A stretch of DNA of 64,000 nucleotides. It comes from Paratractidigestivibacter faecalis (lineage in GTDB: Bacteria; Actinomycetota; Coriobacteriia; Coriobacteriales; Atopobiaceae). The stretch is taken from NCBI RefSeq assembly GCF_003416765.1, contig NZ_QSNG01000001.1, positions 398,742-462,741 on the forward strand. Direction: 5' to 3'. Of this stretch, positions 53,238 through 61,341 are shown piece after piece; the first letter of the stretch is position 1; every line of letters starts with the position of its first letter. Both the position numbers and the translations under genes were made by a program. The notes under the pieces are model-generated. The model saw nothing but the letters and a program-made list of their open reading frames with translations, was not told the origin of the DNA and did not search any database.

Positions 53238-53576
53238 CTAGCTCTCCGCCTGGTCTCCGGGCCCTTGGCCTTCTGCCGCCTGCTCCTTTGGCGCGGGGCG
53301 TGGCGCTGGGCGGGGCATCCCCAGATTGGCCAGGGCGTCCAGGCGGTCCTCCAGGTCAAGGCGCTCTGCCAGCCAGGACTTGATGAGCGCCTGGCGGGGA
53401 ACCCCGCTGGCCGAGGCGCGCGCGTCAAGCCGGTCGATCATGGCAAGCGGCATGTCCACGCCCACGCGGCGCTGGCGCAGGCCTGGACGGTCGCTGTAGT
53501 CGGCGTACTGGGCCACGTCGACGCCCTCGTCAAACATGCGCTCGAGCTCTTCCATGCTCGGCTTCTCCTTAGCCAT
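53238..53576 (-). CDS. BrnA-type antitoxin (CopG/RHH-like)
   Basis: 112 residues. The central part (RVGVDMPLAMIDRLDARASASGVPRQALIKSWLAERL) is a ribbon-helix-helix DNA-binding domain. A Pro/Ala/Glu-rich tail follows. It overlaps the upstream BrnT gene by eight bases; ATG at 53576 with GAGAGG upstream. In BrnT/BrnA systems the antitoxin binds the toxin and represses the operon. Convergent with dgt. Confidence 0.85.
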   Translation of the reverse strand: MAKEKPSMEELERMFDEGVDVAQYADYSDRPGLRQRRVGVDMPLAMIDRLDARASASGVPRQALIKSWLAERLDLEDRLDALANLGMPRPAPRPAPKEQAAEGQGPGDQAES

Positions 53577-53847
53577 GGTGATACCTCTCAATCTCCTGCT
53601 TGGTTGCGTACCTTGCCGAGATGAGCCGAATGCGCTCCTCCCGGTAGGTCACCACTGCAGACATGTAGATGCGTGGTCCGAGCCTTGCGATGACGAGCCA
53701 ACGGGTCTCTGGTTGGTCGCAGAGGTGATAGCAGATTCTCCTCTCGTCATCCCAGATGGTCCGGGCGCGCTCGAAGGAGAGGCCGTGCTTCTTAATGTTT
53801 GCCTCGTCCTTCTGCGGGTCCCACTCAAACTGGTAGTCCTCGAACAT
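53569..53847 (-). CDS. BrnT-type ribonuclease toxin
   Basis: 92 residues of the BrnT (DUF497) family. FEWDPQKDEANIKKHGLSFERA near the N-terminus and the C-terminal RIRLISARYATKQEIERYHHG carry the conserved basic/His residues of this RNase-like fold. Toxin-first gene order with an overlapping antitoxin is the usual BrnTA layout. GGAGATGCC precedes the ATG, and an AT-rich patch upstream (AAGGTATCACATTGAGGC) may hold the promoter. Confidence 0.9.
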   Translation of the reverse strand: MFEDYQFEWDPQKDEANIKKHGLSFERARTIWDDERRICYHLCDQPETRWLVIARLGPRIYMSAVVTYREERIRLISARYATKQEIERYHHG

Positions 53848-53991
53848 GGCATCTCCAATAAGGTATCACATTGAGGCTTAAAGAGTTCCAAAAAGGTACT
53901 GTCTTGAGTTGTGGAAAGCGGGCAGCAGGAAGACCGACGCCGCGGCGGCCGAGTCAGAGACGCCGCGGCGCCGGTTGGGGGCCCGCGTCCG

Positions 53992-54459
53992 CTACGCCAC
54001 CTGCCCAGGCCTCACGATGACGTCCCCGCAGCCGTTGATCACGAGCTGTACCTGCGGCGCGTTGCCCGTTCCAAGGCCGTAGCCAATCTCCAGCGCGCGG
54101 CCGAGGCACCTGTCGAAGGGCTCATCGTCCTCCTCGTCGCCCGCCTCCTCCTGCGAGACGAGACCCTCGAAGAGCTCACTGATGGACGGAACCCCGTGTA
54201 CCGTTTTGGTACCCTCGGGCATCACGCCCCGCTCGCCGTCCGCACTATCGCGTCCGTCCGCGGGACGCCTTGGGGCAAACCTCTCGGTGCGCCTGATGAT
54301 GAGCTCGCGCACCTCCTCCAGAAACTCGGGGTCGTCCACCTGCTCCTCGCGGACGCTCAGGACCAGGACTCCGGGCGGGTACTCGCTCTCCGCGCGCCGC
54401 GGGACCTCGCCCTCCATGAGGTCGAGGGCAAACCTCGCCTCGGGCCAGTACAGTGCCAT
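53992..54459 (-). CDS. Acidic protein of unknown function
   Basis: 155 residues, no signal peptide or membrane helix. Clear AAAGGAG ribosome site before the ATG. The opening MALYWPEARFALDLMEGEV has a faint likeness to the first strands of restriction-fold proteins found in actinobacterial genomes, but the catalytic residues of such nucleases are not visible. The middle is acidic (EEAGDEEDDEPFD). I do not recognise a family. It lies beside the BrnTA pair but with its own start signals. Confidence 0.55.
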   Translation of the reverse strand: MALYWPEARFALDLMEGEVPRRAESEYPPGVLVLSVREEQVDDPEFLEEVRELIIRRTERFAPRRPADGRDSADGERGVMPEGTKTVHGVPSISELFEGLVSQEEAGDEEDDEPFDRCLGRALEIGYGLGTGNAPQVQLVINGCGDVIVRPGQVA

Positions 54460-54719
54460 CTCGTGCTCCTTTCTTCCGACCGATGGGGTGGAGGGAGCGT
54501 ATCAGCGAAGGCGCTTGCACTTCTCTTTCCGTAGGCGGACCGCTGACTTACACGGCAGCTCGGAGGGGGCGTGGCCTCCGGGGGAGTCGGCAGACGGCGC
54601 TGTTTGCGCCTGCGGGAGGCGCCCGTGCGGCACAAATGTGCCCCCGCTTCCGCGAGGGCGTGTCTGGGCGTGACAAGTTGGTACAAGCAGAGAAAAACTG
54701 CAGGTAGAAAGCCCTGCCC

Positions 54720-55106
54720 CTATTCGGACTCCCCGGCTATCTCCTGCTCGGCCTTGACGATGAGGTCCTCGTAGTGGGCGATCTTGTAGTCAAGGCGGTC
54801 GAGGCCCGCCTGCATCTCCGCCATGCGCTCGCGGACCTTCTCGCGCTCCTCCTCGAGGATGGCCTTGCGCGCGCCCAGCGTGGCGTCGCCGCCCTGGAAG
54901 AGCTCCATGTACTCGATGAGCGCCTCGATGGAGACGTTGGCCCCGCGCATGCACTTGACGAAGCGAATGCGCGCGAGGTCCTGCTCGCCGTAGTCGCGGA
55001 TGCCGCTCTCGTTGCGGTGCACGTGCGACAGCAGACCGATGCGCTCGTAGTAGCGCAGCGTGTCTGCGCTGATGTCAAACTGCTTTGAAACCTCCGCGAT
55101 GCGCAT
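54720..55106 (-). CDS. MerR-family transcriptional regulator
   Basis: 128 residues. The N-terminal winged HTH (RIAEVSKQFDISADTLRYYERIGLL) is followed by a second-wing segment (GIRDYGEQDLARIRFVKCMRGANVSIEAL). A C-terminal coiled coil (about 80-120) has no metal-binding cysteines, so it senses something other than metals. Start at 55106 with GAGAGGAG upstream; nine extra residues to 55133 are less likely. It lies downstream of the aldo/keto reductase on the same strand, a frequent pairing. Confidence 0.9.
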   Translation of the reverse strand: MRIAEVSKQFDISADTLRYYERIGLLSHVHRNESGIRDYGEQDLARIRFVKCMRGANVSIEALIEYMELFQGGDATLGARKAILEEEREKVRERMAEMQAGLDRLDYKIAHYEDLIVKAEQEIAGESE

Positions 55107-55136
55107 GGCGCGCTCCTCTCTGGGCGTTGCCAAAAA

Positions 55137-55167
55137 ATGATACGAAGGGACTGTCCCTTTGTATCAT
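55137..55167. repeat. GGGACTGTCCC palindrome (reverse centre), 14-bp arms
   Basis: ATGATACGAAGGGA with TCCCTTTGTATCAT (one G-T pair) and centre CTG, so it is inverted relative to most copies. It lies between the aldo/keto reductase and merR. Confidence 0.85.
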
Positions 55168-55195
55168 CTGGAGCCGGCTCCAGGTCAACGGGAAC

Positions 55196-56332
55196 CTACT
55201 CGGCCGGGACCTCGAACTCCGCCGTGACCTCCTGCAGGAGCTCGCGGATGGGCAGGTGCTGGGGACAGGCGTGCTCGCACCTGCCGCAGCGGACGCAGTC
55301 GCTCGCGCGGCCGCGGCCCTTGGTGTGGACGTTGTTGTAGTAGAAGGCCTGGCCGCGGTCGCCGTAGGCTCGCTTGGCGTTGAGGCAGGCAAACAGGGCC
55401 GGGATGTCGATGCGCCTGGGGCAGCCCTCGACGCAGTAGCGGCAGGCCGTGCAGGCAACCACGTCCTGCTCGTGCATGACGTCGACCACGCGCGCAAGCC
55501 CGGTCAGCTCCTCCTCCGACAGCGGGTCGAGGGGCGAGAAGGTCTTGACGTTCTGCGCCATCTGCTCGGTGGTGCCCATGCCCGACAGGACCATCGCCAC
55601 ACCCTCGTGGCCGCCGGCAAAGCGCAGCGCGTAGCTGGCCGGAGCGTCCGGGCAGGTCTGGGCCAGCGCCTCGGCCGCGGCCGGCGGCAGGGTGGCCAGG
55701 GTGCCGCCCTTGATGGGCTCCATGACCATGACCGGCTTGCCGTGGGCGCGGCAGACCTCGTAGCAGGCGCGGCTCTGGACCGAGACGTCGTCCCAGTCAA
55801 GGTAGTTGAGCTGCAGCTGCACGCACTCGACCTCGGGGTGCTCGGCCAGGATCTGGTCCAGGACCTCGGCGGTGTCGTGGAAGCTGATGCCAAAGTGGCG
55901 CACGCGGCCGTCGCGCACCAGCTTGTAGGCCTCCTCGTAGGCGCCGAGGCGCTGGTACTTGGCGTAGCTCTCGCGGCTCTGCGCGTGCATGAGCAGCAGG
56001 TCGAAGTACTCGACGCCGCAGGCGGCAAGCTCCTCCTCAAGCAGCGGGACGATCTCCTCGGTGCTGTTGAAGTTGCCGTTGGTGAGCTTGTCCACCAGGA
56101 AGTACTCGTCGCGGGCGTGGCGGCTCGTGAGCGCCTGCCTGATGGCCGGCTCGCTCTTGCCCTCCAGGTAGACGTGGGCGGTGTCAAAGTAGTTGAAGCC
56201 GGCGTCCAGGAAGGCGTCGACCATCTGGCTGAACTGCGGGATGTCGATCTCGCCGTCCTCCAGGCGCGGCAGCCTCATGCAGCCGAAGCCGAGCCTGCCG
56301 CGGGCGTGCTCGAAGGGGTCTGTCTGCGTCAC
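55196..56332 (-). CDS. Aldo/keto reductase with C-terminal ferredoxin-like 4Fe-4S domain
   Basis: 378 residues. An AKR barrel (FGCMRLPRL near the start; active-site GFNYFDTAHVYLEG with Tyr; the Lys in FLVDKL; then LLLMHAQ) occupies residues 1-300. Two 4Fe-4S motifs follow: CTACRYCVEGCP and CVRCGRCEHACP. Such proteins are common in anaerobes and may take electrons from ferredoxin; substrates are mostly unknown. The GTG at 56332 has AGGAGAGG at good spacing; an ATG six codons upstream and a longer frame also exist. It is followed by the MerR gene, a possible regulator. Confidence 0.88.
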   Translation of the reverse strand: MTQTDPFEHARGRLGFGCMRLPRLEDGEIDIPQFSQMVDAFLDAGFNYFDTAHVYLEGKSEPAIRQALTSRHARDEYFLVDKLTNGNFNSTEEIVPLLEEELAACGVEYFDLLLMHAQSRESYAKYQRLGAYEEAYKLVRDGRVRHFGISFHDTAEVLDQILAEHPEVECVQLQLNYLDWDDVSVQSRACYEVCRAHGKPVMVMEPIKGGTLATLPPAAAEALAQTCPDAPASYALRFAGGHEGVAMVLSGMGTTEQMAQNVKTFSPLDPLSEEELTGLARVVDVMHEQDVVACTACRYCVEGCPRRIDIPALFACLNAKRAYGDRGQAFYYNNVHTKGRGRASDCVRCGRCEHACPQHLPIRELLQEVTAEFEVPAE

Positions 56333-56361
56333 GGTCGTTCCTCTCCTCATAGGTGCAAAAA

Positions 56362-56390
56362 GGTGACAAAGGGACAGTCCCTTTGTCACC
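56362..56390. repeat. GGGACAGTCCC palindrome, perfect 13-bp arms
   Basis: GGTGACAAAGGGA and TCCCTTTGTCACC around CAG, 30 bases upstream of the aldo/keto reductase start and between it and the map gene. Confidence 0.85.
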
Positions 56391-56451
56391 CCGGGACGCC
56401 CAAGAGTGTCCCTTTTCCCAGGTAACTAACAACGTCCCCAGCGTCTGGTGG

Positions 56452-57336
56452 CTACCAGCTGAGGAGCTCGTAGCCGTCCTCGGTGACGACGAGCTGGACC
56501 TCCCACTGGGCGGAGTCGGAGCCGTCGGCGGTGCGGACGGTCCAGCCGTTGGGGTCGTTCATGTCGATGGCGGCGCCACCGGCGTTGACCATGGGCTCGA
56601 TGGTGAAGCACATGCCCGGCACCAGCACGGGGCCCTCGCCCGGCTCGCCCACAAAGCCCACGAAGGGGTCCTCGTGGAACTCCTTGCCAATGCCGTGCCC
56701 GCCAAACTCGCGCACCACGTTGAAGCCGGCCGCCTCGACGCAGCTCTGGACGGCGTGGGACATGTCGCCCAGCGTGGCCCAGGGCCTGACGGCGGCAAGG
56801 CCCTCCTGGACGCTCTGGCGCGTGACGTCCACCAGGCGCTGGCGCTCGGGGCTCACCTCGCCGATGCAGAACATGCGGCTGGAGTCCGAGAAGTACCCGT
56901 CGAGGATGGTGGAGCAGTCCACGTTGACGATGTCGCCCTCCTCAAGGACGTCCTTCTCGCTGGGGATGCCGTGGCAGACCACGCTGTTGATGGAGGTGCA
57001 GACGCTGTTGGGAAAGCCCTCGTAGTTGAGGTCGGCGGGAATGCCGCCGTGCTCCACGGTGTAGTCGTAGATCCACTTGTCCACCTCGGCGGTGGTCACG
57101 CCGGGGGCAATGTGGGCGGCCACGTAGTCCAGCACGCCGATGTTGATGGCCGCCGAGCGCTTGATGCCCTCGATGTCGGCCGGCGTCTTGAGGAGGCTGC
57201 GGACAGGCACCTCGAAGCCCTCGTTGTAGAGGCGGTCAAGGCGCTGGTCAATCTCGGCGTGGCACTTCTTGTACTTCTTGCCGCTTCCGCACCAGCAGGC
57301 GTCGTTGCGGCCGGGGACGGGCAGGTTGTCATACAT
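56452..57336 (-). CDS. map: Type I methionine aminopeptidase with N-terminal SEC-C motif
   Basis: 294 residues. Removes the initiator Met from new proteins. The N-terminal SEC-C zinc motif GRNDACWCGSGKKYKKCH (residues about 9-26) is seen in many bacterial MetAP1c proteins. Metal ligands: VNVDCSTILDGYFSDSS (two Asp), GGHGIGKEFHEDP (His) and FTIEPMVN (Glu). GAAAGGAAGTTAGCC precedes the start. Convergence or pairing with def and fmt further on fits N-terminal processing. Confidence 0.97.
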   Translation of the reverse strand: MYDNLPVPGRNDACWCGSGKKYKKCHAEIDQRLDRLYNEGFEVPVRSLLKTPADIEGIKRSAAINIGVLDYVAAHIAPGVTTAEVDKWIYDYTVEHGGIPADLNYEGFPNSVCTSINSVVCHGIPSEKDVLEEGDIVNVDCSTILDGYFSDSSRMFCIGEVSPERQRLVDVTRQSVQEGLAAVRPWATLGDMSHAVQSCVEAAGFNVVREFGGHGIGKEFHEDPFVGFVGEPGEGPVLVPGMCFTIEPMVNAGGAAIDMNDPNGWTVRTADGSDSAQWEVQLVVTEDGYELLSW

Positions 57337-57405
57337 GGCTAACTTCCTTTCTATCTGCTGGTGAGTATCGCACTTCTCGGCTGGGTACGCGCGGCGAGAA
57401 GGGCG

Positions 57406-58182
57406 TCACGCCAGGCCGGCCATCTCCAGGGCGGTCTTGGCAAAGAGGATGGCAAGCACCAGCAGGATGATGGGCCTGACCACGCGCGAGCCGCCCCGCA
57501 TGACCATGCCGGCGCCCAGCAGGTGCCCGGCCACAGAGAAGGCCGAGGCCACCGCGCCCAGTGCGATCCAGCTCTGACCGGCCAGCGCCAGCGTGGCAAA
57601 GCCAGAGACGTTGCTTGCGAGGTTGATGACCTTGGTCTGCCCGGCGCAGTCCGTTACGCCCAGGCGGGCGAAGGCGGAGAGCCCAAGGATGAGGAAGGTG
57701 CCGGTGCCCGGCCCATAGAAGCCGTCGTAGACGCCGCAGGCCAGGGCCACGCAGCACATGACGGCCCGCCTGCGCCCGCGGGGCATCTCCTCGGTGGCCG
57801 GCAGCAGCGCCCGGCGCCGCAGCGTGAGCGCCGCCACCACGGGCAGCAGCACCATGAGAACCACGCGGAAGCGCTCCTCGGGCAGGAGCATGGAGAGCCT
57901 GGCGCCGCCCACGCTGGCCGCAAGCGAGCACGCGGCTGCGGGCACCGCCAGCCCCCAGTCCACGTAGCCGCTGCGCACGAAGCGCCCGCACGAGAACGCC
58001 GTGCCCACCATGGAGCTCATCTTGTTGGTGCCTATGGCCAGGTGCGCGGGCAGGCCGCACAGCAGGTAGGCCGGCAGCGTGATGAGGCCCCCGCCTCCGG
58101 CGATGGCGTCCACGAAGCTCCCCAGAAACACCAGGGGGCACAGTATCAGCAGGATGTGCGGGTCGGGCAGGCCAAGGGGCAT
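57406..58182 (-). CDS. TSUP-family membrane transporter (TauE/SafE)
   Basis: 258 residues, about eight hydrophobic segments. GSFVDAIAGGGGLITLPAYLLCGLPAHLAIGTNKMSS at the N-terminus and GVYDGFYGPGTGTFLILGL in the second half are the duplicated TSUP hallmarks. Members export sulfite, sulfoacetate or other organic anions; the substrate here is not evident. ATG at 58182 with AGAGAGGA upstream. Divergent from priA. Confidence 0.9.
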   Translation of the reverse strand: MPLGLPDPHILLILCPLVFLGSFVDAIAGGGGLITLPAYLLCGLPAHLAIGTNKMSSMVGTAFSCGRFVRSGYVDWGLAVPAAACSLAASVGGARLSMLLPEERFRVVLMVLLPVVAALTLRRRALLPATEEMPRGRRRAVMCCVALACGVYDGFYGPGTGTFLILGLSAFARLGVTDCAGQTKVINLASNVSGFATLALAGQSWIALGAVASAFSVAGHLLGAGMVMRGGSRVVRPIILLVLAILFAKTALEMAGLA

Positions 58183-58312
58183 GGCGGTCCTCTCTGAAGG
58201 CGGTTGGCAGACCCACGGTACGCCGTCGTCGCGCGCGTTACAATCAATGCCCTGCAGGCGAGAGGTTCCTGCAACAAACCCCAGCAAGATGAACCAGAAG
58301 GGACGACGGCCC

Positions 58313-60616
58313 GTGAGCTACGCCAGCGTCGCGCTCGACATACCGACCCGCGCCATAGACACGGCCTACGACTACCTCGTGCCCGACGGCCTTGCCGCCA
58401 CGGCGACCGTGGGAGCAACGGTGCTCGTGCCCTTCTCGGGGCGCGACGTCGTGGGCTACGTCATGGACGTCCACGAGGAGCCCCCCGCGGGCGTGGCGCC
58501 CGGCCGCGTGAGGCCGGTGACGCAGGTCCTGGCCGAGCCCGCCTTTGACGCCGCCGCCGCCCGCGTGGCCCGCTGGATGGCCGCAGAGTACGCCTGCCCC
58601 CTCTGCGAGGCGGTCCGCCCCTTCTTGGCGCCCGGCCAGAAGGTCCGCGTGACCCGCGCCTCCGCGGACGCCCCCTGGCAGCTGGTCAGCGAGAAGGCCG
58701 GCCCGGTCGACGAGCGATGGGTGGGCCTTGCGCCCGCGGCCAACGACTACGCCCCCGGCCAGCGCGCCAGCCGCCAGCGCGCCGTCCTGGAGGCCCTGCG
58801 CGAGGGCCCGCAGCGCGTGGCCGAGCTCTCCGCTACCATCCCCGGCGCCGCGAGCGCCGTGACCGCCCTGGCCAAGCGCGGCGTGGTGGAGGTCTTCTCT
58901 CGCCGCAGCGTGCGCGGCTCGGAGGCAACCTCGCTCTCCAGCGCGGCCGCCCCGCGGCCGGAGCGCCTCACGGCGGGCCAGGTGGAGGCCCTCGCGGCCA
59001 TCGACGCGGCCCGCGAGGAGGCGGCCGGCGGCGTGGTGCTGGTGGACGGCGTGACGGGCTCCGGCAAGACCGAGGTCTACCTGGACGCCATCGAGCACGC
59101 CCTCTCCGCCGGGCGCGGGGCCATAGTCCTCGTGCCCGAGATCTCGCTCACGGCCCAGACGGTGGGGCGCTTCCGCAGCCGCTTTGGCGAGGACGTGGCC
59201 GTGCTGCACTCGCGCCTCTCCACGGGCGAGCGCTTTGACCAGTGGGACCTCGTGCGCCGCGGCTTGGCCCACGTGGTGGTGGGCGCCCGCTCGGCGCTCT
59301 TCGCCCCGCTGGCAGACCCCGGCCTCATCATCATCGACGAGGAGCACGAGGCCTCCTACAAGCAGGACTCCTCCCCGCGCTACCACGCCCGCGAGGTTGC
59401 CGCCCGCATGGCGGCCGAGCGCGGCTGCGCCCTGGTGCTGGGAAGCGCCACGCCCTCCCTGGAGAGCCTGGCCCGCTGCCGTGCCGGCCACTTCCTGGGC
59501 CGCCCCTGGACGCGCGTGAGCATGCCGGAGCGGCCGGCGGGCGCCGTCCTTCCCAAGGTGACCATCGTGGACATGGCCGAGCAGTTCCGCGGCGGCGGCC
59601 GCGGGGTCTTCTCGGCTCCCCTGGCCCACGCGCTCGAGGGCGTCTGCGAGCGTCGCGAGAAGGCCGTGCTGCTCCTCAACCGCCGCGGGTTTGCCAACTT
59701 CCTCATGTGCCGCGAGTGCGGGTGCGTGCCGGAGTGCCCGCACTGCAGCTGCGCCCTCACCTACCACGAGCGCACCCATTCGCTCATGTGCCACACCTGT
59801 GGTCGCGCCTGGCCGGTGCGCGCCTACCCGGACCCGTCCACCTGCTGCCCCAACTGCGGCAGCCGCTACATGGGCGCCTACGGCGTGGGCACCCAGCGTG
59901 TGGAGGACGAGCTTCACGCGCTTCTGCCCGAGGGCGTGGAGGTCATCCGCATGGACGCGGACACCACGCGCACCAAGGGCGCCCACCAGCGGCTCCTCGA
60001 GCAGTTTGACGCTGCGGAGTGCGCGGTGCTCGTGGGCACGCAGATGATCGCCAAGGGCCTGGACTTCCCGGAGGTCACCCTGGTGGGCGTCATCAACGCC
60101 GACACCATGCTCAAGCTGCCGGACTTCCGTGCGGCCGAGCGCACCTACGACCTGCTCGAGCAGGTGGCGGGCCGCGCCGGCAGGGGAGGGCGCCCTGGCG
60201 AGGTCGTGGTCCAGACCTACTGGGCCACCCACCCCGCCATGCAGGCCGTCCTTCTCCACGACCGCTCGGTGTTTCTTGCCGCGGAGCTGGAGGAGCGCGA
60301 GGACGCCGGCTACCCGCCGTTCTCGCGCCTGGGAAACGTCACCCTGTGGGGCCGCGACGAGCACGCCGTGCGCCAGGCCGCCGACGGCATGGCCGCCGCC
60401 CTGCGCGAGCAGGTGGGGGCCCGTGCGGGTTGGGAGGTCCTGGGGCCCACCGACTGCGTGAAGGCCCGCGTCAAGGACCAGGTGCGCCGCCACGTCATGG
60501 TCAAGGCCCCGTCCGAGGCCGCGCTGGGAGCCGTGTTGTCCTCGTGTGCGGCCTCCCTCGGGCGCCTCCAGGGCATTAACATGGCACTAGACGTAGACGC
60601 GTACGACATGATGTAG
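58313..60616 (+). CDS. priA: Primosomal replication helicase PriA
   Basis: 767 residues. Restarts stalled forks. The N-terminal 3'-binding domain (YASVALDIPTRAIDTAYDYLVPDGL) is followed by Walker A GVTGSGKTEVYL, the DEEH box IIDEEHEASYKQDSSPRYHAREVA and four CxxC zinc pairs (CRECGCVPECPHC, CHTCGRAW, CCPNCG). Helicase lobe 2 motifs (GTQMIAKGLDFPEVTLVG; QVAGRAGRG) complete it. I prefer the GTG at 58313 (GAAGGGACG upstream) to the ATG at 58289, which lacks a ribosome site. Long antisense frames here are shadows. Confidence 0.96.
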   Translation: MSYASVALDIPTRAIDTAYDYLVPDGLAATATVGATVLVPFSGRDVVGYVMDVHEEPPAGVAPGRVRPVTQVLAEPAFDAAAARVARWMAAEYACPLCEAVRPFLAPGQKVRVTRASADAPWQLVSEKAGPVDERWVGLAPAANDYAPGQRASRQRAVLEALREGPQRVAELSATIPGAASAVTALAKRGVVEVFSRRSVRGSEATSLSSAAAPRPERLTAGQVEALAAIDAAREEAAGGVVLVDGVTGSGKTEVYLDAIEHALSAGRGAIVLVPEISLTAQTVGRFRSRFGEDVAVLHSRLSTGERFDQWDLVRRGLAHVVVGARSALFAPLADPGLIIIDEEHEASYKQDSSPRYHAREVAARMAAERGCALVLGSATPSLESLARCRAGHFLGRPWTRVSMPERPAGAVLPKVTIVDMAEQFRGGGRGVFSAPLAHALEGVCERREKAVLLLNRRGFANFLMCRECGCVPECPHCSCALTYHERTHSLMCHTCGRAWPVRAYPDPSTCCPNCGSRYMGAYGVGTQRVEDELHALLPEGVEVIRMDADTTRTKGAHQRLLEQFDAAECAVLVGTQMIAKGLDFPEVTLVGVINADTMLKLPDFRAAERTYDLLEQVAGRAGRGGRPGEVVVQTYWATHPAMQAVLLHDRSVFLAAELEEREDAGYPPFSRLGNVTLWGRDEHAVRQAADGMAAALREQVGARAGWEVLGPTDCVKARVKDQVRRHVMVKAPSEAALGAVLSSCAASLGRLQGINMALDVDAYDMM

Positions 60617-60619
60617 GAA

Positions 60620-60668
60620 TGATACGAAGGGACAGTCCCTTCGTATCAAAGGACAGTCCCTTTTTCTC
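60620..60668. repeat. GGGACAGTCCC palindrome plus adjoining half copy
   Basis: A perfect 13-bp-arm palindrome (TGATACGAAGGGA, CAG, TCCCTTCGTATCA at 60620-60648) starts four bases after the priA stop. A half copy AAGGACAGTCCCTTTTTCTC follows directly. Confidence 0.85.
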
Positions 60669-60717
60669 ATTGGGCCGCCGCGGGGCGGTCCTGCGCCGGA
60701 ACAAGAAGGAGGACCCC

Positions 60718-61266
60718 ATGGGCCTTTTGGACAAGATCGTGCTCTGCCCCGACGAGCGCCTGTTCACCGAGTGCGCCCCCATCGAGAAGATCGACGACGA
60801 GGTGCGCACCCTGGCGCAGGACATGCTCGACGTCATGTACGAGGCCGACGGCTGTGGGCTGGCCGGCCCCCAGGTGGGCGAGATGCGCCAGATCGTGGTC
60901 ATCGACGTGGACTACAGCGGCCACTCCAAGCGCAACCCCTATGTGCTCATCAACCCCAAGGTCATCAAGGCAGACGGTGACCCGCGCGACTTCCAGGAGG
61001 GGTGCCTGTCCTTCCCGGGCATCAGCGTCAACGTCACGCGCCCGAGCCACGTCATCGTCCAGGCCAGGAACCTCGACGGCGACCTCATGCAGTACGAGGC
61101 CGAGGGCAACCTCATGGCCGTCTGCCTGCAGCACGAGATCGACCACCTGCACGGCGTGACCATGGTGGACCACCTCACGCCCAGCGAGCGCACGCGCGCC
61201 CTGCGCGACTTCGAGGACGCCCTGGCCGCCGGCGCCCGCCCGGGTGAGACCGAGGTGGAGGACTAG
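60718..61266 (+). CDS. def: Peptide deformylase
   Basis: 182 residues. Removes formyl from the initiator Met. The three PDF motifs are present: GCGLAGPQVGE (usual GxGLAAPQ), EGCLSFPG with the metal Cys, and QHEIDHLHG (metal His pair plus catalytic Glu). AAGAAGGAGG precedes the ATG at 60718. It is followed by fmt and rsmB, the common translation cluster. Confidence 0.96.
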   Translation: MGLLDKIVLCPDERLFTECAPIEKIDDEVRTLAQDMLDVMYEADGCGLAGPQVGEMRQIVVIDVDYSGHSKRNPYVLINPKVIKADGDPRDFQEGCLSFPGISVNVTRPSHVIVQARNLDGDLMQYEAEGNLMAVCLQHEIDHLHGVTMVDHLTPSERTRALRDFEDALAAGARPGETEVED

Positions 61267-61270
61267 CCGG

Positions 61271-61296
61271 TCGACAAGGGGACAGCCCCTTTGCCA
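61271..61296. repeat. Imperfect GGGGACAGCCCC palindrome
   Basis: TCGACAAGGGGACAGCCCCT followed by TTGCCA, four bases after the def stop. The pairing is partly decayed. Confidence 0.65.
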
Positions 61297-61341
61297 ACTT
61301 CTGAGGACCAACCGGGCCGCGCCCGGGGAGGGGAGAGGCGC

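Noticed and set aside
58244-60493. 749-codon open frame antisense to priA
   Set aside because: Same artefact: Gly/Ala/His-rich translation with no domain, opposite a full PriA with all motifs.
32589-61296. GGGACAGTCCC repeats as a CRISPR array
   Set aside because: Copies are kilobases apart, not regularly spaced, and no cas gene is present.
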